From Bradyrhizobium sp. JYMT SZCCT0428 (GTDB lineage: Bacteria; Pseudomonadota; Alphaproteobacteria; Rhizobiales; Xanthobacteraceae): 64,000 bases of DNA. The notes beneath the pieces were generated by a model that was not told where the DNA came from, searched no databases, and saw only the letters and a list, made by a program, of their open reading frames with translations. This document shows, one piece after another, positions 20,609-28,885 of this stretch (the first letter of the stretch is position 1; every line of letters starts with the position of its first letter). The translations under genes were made by a program, and so were the position numbers. The stretch is from NCBI RefSeq assembly GCF_018131075.1, contig NZ_JAFCLS010000008.1:1-64000 (forward strand), written 5' to 3'.

Positions 20609-20641
20609 CGTATCGATTTGGTTTTGCAATCAGTCGATACG
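20609..20641. promoter_or_regulatory. Inverted repeat between tusA-like gene and fds operon
   Basis: Perfect 8-base arms CGTATCGA and TCGATACG, 17 bases apart, in the 282-base gap upstream of fdsGB and about 20 bases past the tusA-like stop. It could be a terminator stem for tusA-moeA-mobB transcripts or an operator for the fds operon; no T-run follows on the minus strand. The rest of 20378-20659 shows nothing I can assign beyond housing the fds promoter. Confidence 0.4.
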
Positions 20642-20659
20642 GATTCAAAATGACTTGTC

Positions 20660-20896
20660 CTAGTTTCCGCCGTTCGCCTTTTCGATCAGAAACACGATGC
20701 GGGTCTCTGCGCGCTCCGTGATCTCGACCTTGTCACCGGTCTCGCGGATCAGATTCGGGATATCGATCACCGACAGCGGATCGGTGCAGTGGACTTCAAG
20801 CCGCTCGCCTGGTTTGACCGACTTGAGCGCCTTGCGCGTCTTCAGCGCCGGCAGCGGACATTTGAGGCCGGTGAGATCGAGCTTTGTCGTGGTCAT
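20660..20896 (-). CDS. TusA-family sulfurtransferase
   Basis: 78 residues, one SirA/TusA fold. The conserved CPLP motif has Cys13 (DLTGLKCPLPALKT), the site that carries persulfide sulfur. TusA-like proteins relay sulfur in tRNA thiolation and in molybdenum-cofactor work. Its place next to moeA and mobB, and near fdhD, supports a role in delivering sulfur to formate dehydrogenase or cofactor (inference). The start lies 42 bases after the moeA stop. Confidence 0.9.
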   Translation of the reverse strand: MTTTKLDLTGLKCPLPALKTRKALKSVKPGERLEVHCTDPLSVIDIPNLIRETGDKVEITERAETRIVFLIEKANGGN

Positions 20897-20938
20897 CGGG
20901 GGAACATGGCGAAGCGAATGCGCATCGTCAATGAGGCT

Positions 20939-22192
20939 TCAGATCAAGCTTGCATAGGACAGGAAGCAGACGGTCTGGCCAGGTTCGACAAGCGTGACCT
21001 CTTCGCCGAGTTCGACAAGGCCGTCGGTGTCGACCAGCGAGGACAACAGCCCCGCACCCTCGCGCGGAAACTTCACCGCTTCGAGCGCGCCATCCCCGGC
21101 CTTGCGAAGGGTGACGCGGACATATTCGCGGCGCGCGATTTTCTTCGTGTAGGCGAAGGCGGCGCGAACCGGCATCGTCACCAGCTTCTGTTGCCGCGCG
21201 CCTGACAAAGCCAGGATTGTGGGCCGCACCACGTGAGCGAAGGTAACAAAACTCGCCACCGGATTGCCCGGCAGGCCGATGAACGGTGTGCCGCCGATGA
21301 TCCCCATCGCCACAGGACGTCCCGGCTTGATCGCCATTCGCCACAGCACGAGCGAGCCTACGCTTTCGACGCTGGCCTTGACGTGATCTTCTTCGCCGGT
21401 CGATACGCCGCCGGTGGTGAGGATCAGATCATGGGCGCCGGCGACTTTCTTTAGTGCGACAGCGAGCGCGGTGGGCTCGTCCCTGATAATGCCGAGATCG
21501 CTGACCTCGCAGCCGAGCCGCGCCAGCATCGCAATCAGCATGAAACGGTTTGAATCGAACAGCTGCGCCGCCGCGCGTGGCTCGCCCGGCGAGACCAGCT
21601 CATTGCCGGTGGAGAACACCGCAACGCGGATGCGCCTGTTGACGCCAAGTTCGGTCAGGCCGAATGCCGCTGCCAGCGCCACATCCTGCGGCCGCAGCCT
21701 TTGTCCGGCCTTCAATGCCGCGTGGCCTGACGGGATATCCTCGCCCGCGGGACGAACATTGGCGCCGGGCTTCAGCCCCGCCGGAAGCACCACCTTGCCG
21801 TCCTCAACGCGAACATCTTCCTGCATGAACACGGTGTCGGCGCCGTCAGGCATCGGCGCACCGGTAAAGATCCGCACCGCCTCGCCCGGCTTGATCGGCG
21901 CGCGCGCGGAAGCGCCGGCCTGAACGCGGCCGGACACCGCAAACGCCTGCTCCTTGTCTTTGGGCAGATCGCGGCTCGACACCGCGTAGCCGTCGACGGC
22001 GGAATTGGTGAAGGGCGGCAGCGGCAGCGGCGCCGAAACATCCTGCGCGAGCACGCGTCCGTCGGCATTGACGAGCGCGACGGTCTCGACCTCCTGCACC
22101 GCGGTGACCCGCGCTGCAATGATGCCGACGGCCTCATCGACCGACATCATCGGACCGCCGAAGGCAAAGCAATCGTCGGACAATTGCGCCAT
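20939..22192 (-). CDS. moeA: Molybdopterin molybdenumtransferase MoeA
   Basis: 417 residues, full length. Domain order: linker/N-terminal part with FTNSAVDGYAV, the MoCF-binding (MogA-like) domain with TTGGVSTGEEDHVK, and the C-terminal beta-barrel after AYTKKIARREYVRV. MoeA inserts molybdate into adenylated molybdopterin. It starts six bases after the mobB stop, so both are one transcription unit with the tusA-like gene. It is the most canonical of three MoeA-like proteins in this window. Confidence 0.96.
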   Translation of the reverse strand: MAQLSDDCFAFGGPMMSVDEAVGIIAARVTAVQEVETVALVNADGRVLAQDVSAPLPLPPFTNSAVDGYAVSSRDLPKDKEQAFAVSGRVQAGASARAPIKPGEAVRIFTGAPMPDGADTVFMQEDVRVEDGKVVLPAGLKPGANVRPAGEDIPSGHAALKAGQRLRPQDVALAAAFGLTELGVNRRIRVAVFSTGNELVSPGEPRAAAQLFDSNRFMLIAMLARLGCEVSDLGIIRDEPTALAVALKKVAGAHDLILTTGGVSTGEEDHVKASVESVGSLVLWRMAIKPGRPVAMGIIGGTPFIGLPGNPVASFVTFAHVVRPTILALSGARQQKLVTMPVRAAFAYTKKIARREYVRVTLRKAGDGALEAVKFPREGAGLLSSLVDTDGLVELGEEVTLVEPGQTVCFLSYASLI

Positions 22193-22198
22193 CGCGAA

Positions 22199-22726
22199 TT
22201 AGCTCTCCGCTTCGCTCTTTGCCAGCACCTCTTCGACCGATATCGCCGAGCGCAGCATCATCGCGGCAATTGCCTCGATATCATCGAGATGGGCGGTGGG
22301 AAGTCTGGTTTCAACTGCGGTATCGGTGGCGAGGCCGACTACGCCGGGATCATCGGGGAACAGAAAAGGCTTGCCGTTGGCGGCACGATAAACCTCGATC
22401 TTGCGGTGCGGCTCGCGCTTGAAACCCTCGATGACGACCAGATCGACCCGCGACATTTTGGTCAATAGTTCCGGCAGGCGCGGCTCTTCGGCGCCACGCA
22501 ATTCATGCATCAGGGCCCATCGCCGCGCCGAAGATACCAGCACCTCGGTGGCGCCGGCCTCGCGATGCCGCCAGGAATCCTTGCCGGGAATATCGACGTC
22601 GAAGGCGTGATGGGCGTGCTTGATCACGGAAACCCGCAGGCCATCTTTCAGCAAATACGGGATCACCCGCGCCAGCAAGGTGGTCTTGCCGGCGCCGCTC
22701 CATCCCGCGAGGCCAATCACTTTCAT
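22199..22726 (-). CDS. mobB: Molybdopterin-guanine dinucleotide biosynthesis protein MobB
   Basis: 175 residues, a P-loop GTPase with Walker A GWSGAGKTTLL (8-18), the VIKHAHH motif and the DLVVIEGFKRE motif. MobB assists MobA in forming bis-MGD, the cofactor that FdsA needs. The start is the Met of MKVIGLAGW; an upstream in-frame Met at 22903 would force translation through an inverted-repeat element, so I reject it. Confidence 0.94.
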   Translation of the reverse strand: MKVIGLAGWSGAGKTTLLARVIPYLLKDGLRVSVIKHAHHAFDVDIPGKDSWRHREAGATEVLVSSARRWALMHELRGAEEPRLPELLTKMSRVDLVVIEGFKREPHRKIEVYRAANGKPFLFPDDPGVVGLATDTAVETRLPTAHLDDIEAIAAMMLRSAISVEEVLAKSEAES

Positions 22727-22756
22727 CCTGTTCTCCGGAACCCTGACCATCACCGT

Positions 22757-22845
22757 CATTGCGAGGAGCGGAGCGACGAAGCAATCCATTCTGTCTTCAC
22801 CGAGCCGTGAAATGGATTGCTTCGCTACGCTCGCAATGACGATCG
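22757..22845. repeat. Palindromic element upstream of mobB
   Basis: Outer arms GTCATTGCGAG and CTCGCAATGAC with inner CGAAGCAATCCATT/AATGGATTGCTTCG. Same family as 6396-6478. It lies in the divergent gap between mobB and fdhD. Confidence 0.85.
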
Positions 22846-22917
22846 TGGCGGCCATTTCGCCCATTTCCGGAGATGGTCTATATCGGTTAGGACCCAATGT
22901 CATGCTAACCTGCGGAA

Positions 22918-23808
22918 ATGATGAAGATCGAGAAAGCCCCCGTCCCCCTGATCGTGCCCAATCCTGATGATCCCAGGCTGACCGAGCGCGTCACCGGGAC
23001 CGACCAGACCGGCGCCACGGTGGAAATCAGGGTGCCGGTGGAGCGGCCGCTGACGCTGTACCTGAACGCGCAGGAGATCGTCACCATGATGACGATCGGC
23101 GACTACCCGGAGTATCTCGCGCTCGGGTATCTGTTGAACCAGAACATGCTGAAATACGACGATGTCGTCACCGAGGTCGAATATGACGACGACCTGCAGG
23201 TGGTGGTGGTGCGCACCGAGCACCACACCAATTTCGAGGCCAAGCTGAAGAAGCGCACGCAGACCTCGGGCTGCGCGCAGGGCACCGCGTTCGGCGATCT
23301 CTTGGAAGCCGTGGAAAGCGTCGCACTGCCGAAGGCGGAGCTCCGCACCTCCTGGCTCTACGAGATGACGCATGCGATCAACACCATGCCCTCGCTCTAT
23401 CTCGAGGCCGGCGCGATCCATGGTTGCGTGCTGTGCAAGGAGGGCACGCCGGTCTGCTACACCGAGGATGTCGGCCGCCATAACGCCGTCGACAAGATCG
23501 CGGGCTGGATCTATCGCCACGGCGTCGATCCCGGCGACAAGATTCTCTACACCACGGGCCGGCTGACCTCCGAGATGGTGATCAAGACGGTGCGGATGGG
23601 AATTCCCATCCTGGTATCGCGCTCGGGTTTTACGGCGTGGGGCGTCGAGCTGGCGCGCCAGGTCGGGCTGACGCTGGTCGGGCGCACGCGCGGCAAGCGG
23701 TTCATCGCGCTGTCAGGCCAGGAGCGCATCGTGTTCGACCAGAATCTCGCCTTTGTCGAAGAGGAATCGGCGCGGCACAAGCGCAAGGGCGAAGACCGTG
23801 ACGACTGA
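22918..23808 (+). CDS. fdhD: Formate dehydrogenase accessory sulfurtransferase FdhD
   Basis: 296 residues. FdhD takes sulfur from a cysteine desulfurase and puts the sulfido ligand on the Mo of bis-MGD in formate dehydrogenase. Visible features are Cys119 in the [10 protein letters not shown] loop, a GCVLC pair (Cys170/173) and the invariant [11 protein letters not shown] and TGRLTSEMV segments. Divergent from mobB. The expected CXXC of the E. coli protein appears as a single Cys in the first loop. The mobA reading frame overlaps its end by 11 bases. Confidence 0.96.
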   Translation: MMKIEKAPVPLIVPNPDDPRLTERVTGTDQTGATVEIRVPVERPLTLYLNAQEIVTMMTIGDYPEYLALGYLLNQNMLKYDDVVTEVEYDDDLQVVVVRTEHHTNFEAKLKKRTQTSGCAQGTAFGDLLEAVESVALPKAELRTSWLYEMTHAINTMPSLYLEAGAIHGCVLCKEGTPVCYTEDVGRHNAVDKIAGWIYRHGVDPGDKILYTTGRLTSEMVIKTVRMGIPILVSRSGFTAWGVELARQVGLTLVGRTRGKRFIALSGQERIVFDQNLAFVEEESARHKRKGEDRDD

Positions 23809-24421
23809 AATGATTCCCGGCGTGCTGCTCGCCGGCGGCCTGGCGCGGCGCATGGGCGGCGGCGACAAGCCGATGCGCACCATCGGCGGCCGCACCATCC
23901 TCGACCGCGTCATCGCGCGGCTGCAGCCGCAATGCGACGGGCTCATTCTCAATGCCAACGGCGATCCTGCACGGTTCGCCGCGTTCGGCCTGCCTGTGAT
24001 TCCCGACGGCGTCGCCGATTTTCCCGGACCCCTGGCCGGCATTCTTGCCGGGCTCGATTGGGCCGCGGCCAACCGGCCCGAGGTCAAATGGGTGCTGAGT
24101 GCTGCGGCGGACTGTCCATTCCTGCCGCGCGATCTGGTGGCGCGTCTCGTCGCGGCGCTGCACGAGGAGAACGCCGAACTCGCGGTCGCCGCTTCCGACG
24201 GCCAGTCGCATCCGGTGATCGGCCTGTGGAGCGTGGCGTTGCGCGAACAGCTCCGCCACGCGCTTGTTGTCGAGGATGTCAGAAAGATCGACCGCTGGAC
24301 CGCACGCTACCGGCTCGCCACCGTGACCTGGCCGACAACGCCGCTCGACCCGTTCTTCAATGCCAACACCATGGATGACATTGCGGAAGCGGACCGGCTG
24401 GCGGCGCTGGATGGGGGTTAG
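23798..24421 (+). CDS. mobA: Molybdenum cofactor guanylyltransferase MobA
   Basis: About 207 residues. The nucleotide-binding opening [20 protein letters not shown] and the later [20 protein letters not shown] are diagnostic. MobA transfers GMP from GTP to Mo-molybdopterin to give MGD. I choose the GTG at 23798 (AAGGG about 10 bases upstream, overlapping the fdhD stop); the ATG at 23810 is the alternative. Confidence 0.95.
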   Translation: MTTEMIPGVLLAGGLARRMGGGDKPMRTIGGRTILDRVIARLQPQCDGLILNANGDPARFAAFGLPVIPDGVADFPGPLAGILAGLDWAAANRPEVKWVLSAAADCPFLPRDLVARLVAALHEENAELAVAASDGQSHPVIGLWSVALREQLRHALVVEDVRKIDRWTARYRLATVTWPTTPLDPFFNANTMDDIAEADRLAALDGG

Positions 24422-24445
24422 ATTGCAGCTCTCTCCACGTCGTCC

Positions 24446-25576
24446 CTACGCCGCCAATGGCACAGTCCAGGCGTCATAGCCATAGACCCAGTCGGCGTCG
24501 GTCTTGCCGCTGAGCCAGGTATTGGTTCGCGAGGTCTGCTGGATCCTAGCGGTTCGCGCCTTGCGGGTTGCCTCGAACCTTCGAAACGCATTCGGCACGC
24601 CCTCGCGCTCGATGCCGTCGAGACAGCGCGACAGCACGGCGGCGTCTTCGATCGCCATCGCCGCGCCCTGCGCCATATAGGGCGTCATCGGATGGCAGGC
24701 GTCGCCAAGCAGCGTCACCTTGCCCTCGCCCCAACGCTCCAGCGCATTGCGATCGACGATCGCCCATTTGTGCACGTCCGGGCACGCGGCCAACACCTGT
24801 TCGACCTGGCGATCAAAGCCCGCAAATGCCTCGCGCAATTCCCGGACGTCGCCCTTGGCCGACCACGACTCGATCCGGAATTCCGGTTCCGGCTGACTGG
24901 TGACGAGATAGATTTCGCTACGGTCCGGCTTGACGTAGTAGATGACGATGTGCGGGTCCTCGCCCCACCATTTGGTGCAGTCGTCGATTTGTTCTCCGCC
25001 GAGCAGCGTCGCCGGATAAGTCGTGCGATAGGCGATGCGCCCGGTAAAATGCACCGGCGAGGTGTCGAACAGGATGTCGCGCACGACCGAGTGGATGCCA
25101 TCCGCGCCGATGACGGCATCAGCAACCGCCGTCTCACCGTTGGCAAACGACAGCCGGACGCCATTGCTGGTCTCGTCCAGCCCGACCAGTTTGTGGCTGA
25201 GCTTGATGTATTCGTCGGGCACCGCACTTGCGAGTGCGGCATGCAGATCGCCGCGATGCGCCAGCAGATAGGGCGCGCCAAATTTCTGCTCGGCGCTCTC
25301 GCCAAAAATCATGTCGAATTTGACTTCGCCGGTCTTCCAATCCCGGTTGTTCCAGGAGCGCGGGTAAAACGATTGCCCCCGCAGCCGCGCTTCGAGCCCG
25401 AGCCCGCGCAACACTTTCATGGCGTTGCAGCCAATCTGGATGCCGGCGCCCAGCCGCACGAATTGCGATGCCTGCTCATACACGGTGACGTCGATGCCGA
25501 CCCGCCGCAGCGCTGCGGCCGACGCAAGGCCGCCCATGCCCGCGCCCACGATTGCAATCGACAGAGGTCTTGCCAT
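24446..25576 (-). CDS. FAD-dependent aromatic monooxygenase, NicC-like
   Basis: 376 residues with a class A flavin hydroxylase fold. The dinucleotide motif GAGMGG is at 11-16, then RLGAGIQIGCNAMKVLRGLG, the DADGIHS-type DG motif (IGADGIHSVVRD) and GDACHPMTPYMAQGAAMAIE. The stretches CTKWWGEDPHIVIYYV and NTWLSGKTDADWVYGYD closely recall 6-hydroxynicotinate 3-monooxygenase NicC from Pseudomonas (recalled sequence), so a hydroxypyridine or hydroxybenzoate substrate is likely. No other nicotinate genes are visible nearby, so the substrate remains inferred. Confidence 0.85.
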   Translation of the reverse strand: MARPLSIAIVGAGMGGLASAAALRRVGIDVTVYEQASQFVRLGAGIQIGCNAMKVLRGLGLEARLRGQSFYPRSWNNRDWKTGEVKFDMIFGESAEQKFGAPYLLAHRGDLHAALASAVPDEYIKLSHKLVGLDETSNGVRLSFANGETAVADAVIGADGIHSVVRDILFDTSPVHFTGRIAYRTTYPATLLGGEQIDDCTKWWGEDPHIVIYYVKPDRSEIYLVTSQPEPEFRIESWSAKGDVRELREAFAGFDRQVEQVLAACPDVHKWAIVDRNALERWGEGKVTLLGDACHPMTPYMAQGAAMAIEDAAVLSRCLDGIEREGVPNAFRRFEATRKARTARIQQTSRTNTWLSGKTDADWVYGYDAWTVPLAA

Positions 25577-25602
25577 CGCCTCCCCGCCCTGTTTCCCACG
25601 GC

Positions 25603-27564
25603 TCAGGCCGGTCGAAACCCGGCTCTTTCGAGCGCCGTGCGGCCTTCTTCCGACGCCAGCGCGTCGAGAAAGGCCTGTACCGCCGCCCGCTGCTTGCGCG
25701 CCGTCACCAGCGCGAAATCATAATGCTCTTCGGCAAAGGGAATGAAACCCAGGTCGGATGCATGGGCCACCGGCGCGATGGTCATGCCCCAGTCGGCGCG
25801 ATGCTGCGCCACGGCGGCGGCGACCGCATTATGCGAGCGCGGCTGATTCCAGTAACCGTCGGGTCTCGCGCCCGCCAGCAGCCGGTCGATCAGGATGCGC
25901 GTGCCGGCGCCCTGGTTGCGGTTGACCATGATGCAGGCGGGGTCAGCGAGCGCCGCACGCACCGCGGCCTCGGCGCCCAGGCCCTCGAAGCGCGCATCGC
26001 CCTTGCGGAACACGATGCCCTGCATCCGCCGCCAGCCCGGCACCAGTTCAAGTCCGTCGGTGAGATAAGGCGTGTTGTAGGTTTCGGTCTTGTCATCGAA
26101 CAGATGGATCGGCGCGAAATCGCATTCGCCGCGCTTGGCCGCCGCCAATCCGCCGAGGCTGCCGACCGCGATCGAACGTACCGAGAGCCCGGTGCGCGCC
26201 AGCGGCGCGGTGACGAGATCGAGCCCGGTGCAGTGGCTGCCGACGATCACGAGATCAGGCACCCGCACATGGGGCGTGAACAGCGTCACTTCGGCATCCG
26301 TGCCTGCCGGCATCTGGTCGGCCAGCGCATCGATGCGCAGAAAACCATCGGCCTGCGCGAATGAGGTGATCGCGCCCGAGCCCTTGCCGGTAGGATAGGC
26401 GATCAGACCGTCCGTTCCCTCGACCAGCGAGACCATGACGAATTCGGTGCGGCCGAGCTCGGAGGCGATCCGAACCGGAATTCTGGCGCTGACCTTGGTG
26501 TCCAAACGCGGCGGCAGGCCCGCCATGCGCCTCAGCACCGGCACGATCATGTCGTGGAAGGTGAACATCGCCGAGGTCGGAAATCCCGGCAGGATCACCA
26601 CCGGCTTGCCGTCGCAAACCGCGAGGCAGAGCGGCTTGCCCGGCTTCAGCGCGACGCCATGCGCAATGATGCCGGGCTGGCCGAGCCGCGCGATGATGCG
26701 GTGGGTCACATCTCCCGCACCTTTCGAGGTGCCGCCCGAGAGCACCAGCATGTCGCTGATTTGCAGCGCGCTGCGCATCGCAGATTCCAGTTGCGCCTCG
26801 TCGTCGGGAATGGCGCCCAGAAATATCGCCTCGCCGCCGTTCTCCGATATCGCCGCGGTGACGATCGCGCCATTGGTGTCATAGATCGCCGCCGGGCGCA
26901 GCGGCGAACCCGGCTGCACCAGTTCATCGCCGGTCGAGATAATGGCGACGCGCAGCGGGCGAGCGACGGCAACTTGCGCGATGCCGCAGGCCGCCAGCAT
27001 CCCGATCTCGCGCGAGCCGATCATGGTGCCGGCGCGCAGCAGCACCTCGCCACGCGCGATATCGGAGCCGGCATAGGACACGAACTGACCGGGCGAAGCG
27101 GCGCGGCGAATTTCGATCGCGCGGGTTCCCGACGGCTGGGTGTGCTCGACCATGACGATGGCATCGGCGCCGCGTGGCACCGGACCGCCGGTCGCAATCG
27201 ACGTGGCGGTCCCTGATAGCACCGGCCGCGTCGGCGCGGTGCCGCAGGCGATCACCTCGTCATTCAGCATCATCCGCACCGGCGTGGCTTCACCGGCGGA
27301 AGCGAGATCGACGGAACGCACCGCAAAACCATCGACGTTGGAACGATCGAACGGCGGCACATCGATCGGTGCCACGACATCTTCGGCCAACGCGCAGCCT
27401 AGTGCATCCGCGAGCGCCCACCGCTCGCTGGGCACCGCGCGTGGAAACAGCGCGGCTTCAAACCGCGCCAGCGCTTCCTCGCGCGACAGGATGATCAAGA
27501 ACTGGTCCTGATCGACGGGTTCCCGGTCTTTCGGCGAGGGGGTACGGGTCATGCCGGCATCCAT
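25603..27564 (-). CDS. MoeA fused to a molybdate-type periplasmic-binding domain (COG1910-like)
   Basis: About 653 residues. The first 420 are MoeA-like (FDRSNVDGFAVRSVDL, SGGTSKGAGDVTH, LPGFPTSAMF). From about 430 a LysR/PBP-like domain follows (VPDLVIVGSHCTGLDL ... GECDFAPIHLFDD ... MVNRNQGAGTRIL). Such MoeA plus substrate-binding fusions occur in bacteria and archaea and are thought to select or store molybdate/tungstate (family knowledge, imprecise). Starts two bases before the end of the preceding MoeA-like gene, so probably co-translated. The nearby ATG at 27552 is an alternative start. Confidence 0.88.
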   Translation of the reverse strand: MDAGMTRTPSPKDREPVDQDQFLIILSREEALARFEAALFPRAVPSERWALADALGCALAEDVVAPIDVPPFDRSNVDGFAVRSVDLASAGEATPVRMMLNDEVIACGTAPTRPVLSGTATSIATGGPVPRGADAIVMVEHTQPSGTRAIEIRRAASPGQFVSYAGSDIARGEVLLRAGTMIGSREIGMLAACGIAQVAVARPLRVAIISTGDELVQPGSPLRPAAIYDTNGAIVTAAISENGGEAIFLGAIPDDEAQLESAMRSALQISDMLVLSGGTSKGAGDVTHRIIARLGQPGIIAHGVALKPGKPLCLAVCDGKPVVILPGFPTSAMFTFHDMIVPVLRRMAGLPPRLDTKVSARIPVRIASELGRTEFVMVSLVEGTDGLIAYPTGKGSGAITSFAQADGFLRIDALADQMPAGTDAEVTLFTPHVRVPDLVIVGSHCTGLDLVTAPLARTGLSVRSIAVGSLGGLAAAKRGECDFAPIHLFDDKTETYNTPYLTDGLELVPGWRRMQGIVFRKGDARFEGLGAEAAVRAALADPACIMVNRNQGAGTRILIDRLLAGARPDGYWNQPRSHNAVAAAVAQHRADWGMTIAPVAHASDLGFIPFAEEHYDFALVTARKQRAAVQAFLDALASEEGRTALERAGFRPA

Positions 27565-27565
27565 A

Positions 27566-28678
27566 TCATTCCCGCAGCATATAGCCATCGACGCCGCTGC
27601 CTGCCGCAAATCCTTCCGCGCCGCCCGGCACGGTTAACCAGGCCTCGGCGCGGGCGATCGCATCGAGCGACAGTTCCCCGACCGCCAGCGTCACCCAGGC
27701 TCCCGCTTTTCGCTGCAGCAGCACGACTTCCGCAATGCCAACGGCGGAGGCAATCTTGCGCGCCAGCGGCAGATTGAGCGTCTTGCGCGGCCGCCGCCCC
27801 GACAGCCGGTCGAGTGCGGGCAACGCCAGCGTCCACCACGCCGCGAACGCCTGATCGGGCGCGCCCGGCAGCACGACCACGGGCGTGTTGCCGATGCGGC
27901 CGACCGCCGAGGTGCGGCCAGGCTGCACGGCGATGCCATGGGCGAGAACCTCGCCGCACCCGGCCAATGCCGACACCGTCGCGTCGGTGCGACCGACGCC
28001 GCTGCCGCCGACAGTCAGCAGCAGATCGCATGCGCCGACGTCGATCGCCGCGGCAATCGACGCGGCATCGCGGCCAACAGCGGTAACGGACACCACAACG
28101 GCGCCGGCGGTGCGCGCGCTCTCCGCGATCAGGTCCGACGTCACCGAGCCGCCGGGCAAATTGACGATGCGCAGGCGCGGCTGGCGCACCTTCAGCCGCT
28201 CTATTCCCGCCGCTCGCGCGATCATGAGGTCACGTGCCAGCACGCGCCGCCCCGCCTCGACTACACTGCTGCCAGCAGCAATGTCACCACCGGCCCGGCG
28301 CACGCCCTGCCCCGGGATCGCTTCCGCCAGCACCTGCGGCATCGGGCCTGATAGCTCGACGGAATCGGCATCGAGCACGCAGTCGCAGCCGCCGGGCATC
28401 GCATCACCCACTTTGACCCAGACCGGCAACGCCGCCAATGGCAATGGCGAATAGGACGACGCGCCGACGAGATCGCGGGCGCATAGCGCAAAGCCGTCGC
28501 TGGCGGCGATGTCGTGCGGCGGCAGCGCGCCCAATGGCGGCATGTCGGCGGCAATACAACGCAGCGCCTCCGCTAGCGGCAGTTCCGACGGCGTTACCGG
28601 CTCGACGCCGTGCAACAGGGTGGCGAGCGCCATATCGAGCGGCGTAAGCGAAGTCGGCAGGCGCTGGTTCGGGGTCAT
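27566..28678 (-). CDS. Divergent MoeA-like molybdopterin-binding protein
   Basis: 370 residues, shorter than MoeA (about 400-420). The MoeA layout is recognisable: DIAASDGFALCARDL replaces the usual N-S-A/N-V-D-G-Y/F-A motif, and the MogA-like domain shows LLLTVGGSGVGRTDAT and VVLPGAPDQAFAAWW. The usual GGxSxGxxD acid-serine pattern is altered. It may therefore bind molybdopterin or a related ligand without normal MoeA activity. It forms an operon with the MoeA-PBP fusion downstream. Confidence 0.85.
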   Translation of the reverse strand: MTPNQRLPTSLTPLDMALATLLHGVEPVTPSELPLAEALRCIAADMPPLGALPPHDIAASDGFALCARDLVGASSYSPLPLAALPVWVKVGDAMPGGCDCVLDADSVELSGPMPQVLAEAIPGQGVRRAGGDIAAGSSVVEAGRRVLARDLMIARAAGIERLKVRQPRLRIVNLPGGSVTSDLIAESARTAGAVVVSVTAVGRDAASIAAAIDVGACDLLLTVGGSGVGRTDATVSALAGCGEVLAHGIAVQPGRTSAVGRIGNTPVVVLPGAPDQAFAAWWTLALPALDRLSGRRPRKTLNLPLARKIASAVGIAEVVLLQRKAGAWVTLAVGELSLDAIARAEAWLTVPGGAEGFAAGSGVDGYMLRE

Positions 28679-28772
28679 GGCCCGCTATGCCCTGAATCGG
28701 TCCGAAAATAAACAGAACCCGATACCGCTGGCGGTCGGCCCCTCCCATCGACCAAGTTGACGCCGGCTCAAA

Positions 28773-28822
28773 TTAGTTGCAATTGGGACCAATTGGCTTT
28801 AGTTGCAGATTGGACTAATCGG
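28773..28822. promoter_or_regulatory. Tandem 24-base direct repeat with palindromic cores
   Basis: Two units beginning TTAGTTGC start at 28773 and 28799 (26 bases apart). The first continues as a perfect palindrome, CAATTGG-GA-CCAATTG (28780-28795); the second is a degenerate version around GATTGGACTAATC. They lie in the 207-base divergent gap between the MoeA-like gene and the binding-protein gene, so an operator for either is likely. The cognate regulator is not evident. Confidence 0.55.
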
Positions 28823-28885
28823 CGGAAAGCAACCGCCTGAAGACACACACACGGCCAACGTGCCGATGCACAGGGAGAAGAGGGG

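Noticed and set aside
20378..20659. Molybdenum-cofactor riboswitch upstream of fds genes
   Set aside because: No convincing conserved Moco RNA core; only one simple inverted repeat is seen.
22727..22903. N-terminal extension of MobB
   Set aside because: Encoded by a dispersed palindrome; MobB family starts at the Met just before the P-loop.
24692..25723. 343-residue plus-strand frame opposite the flavin hydroxylase
   Set aside because: Low-complexity Arg/Asp/Gln composition; antisense to a clear flavoprotein.
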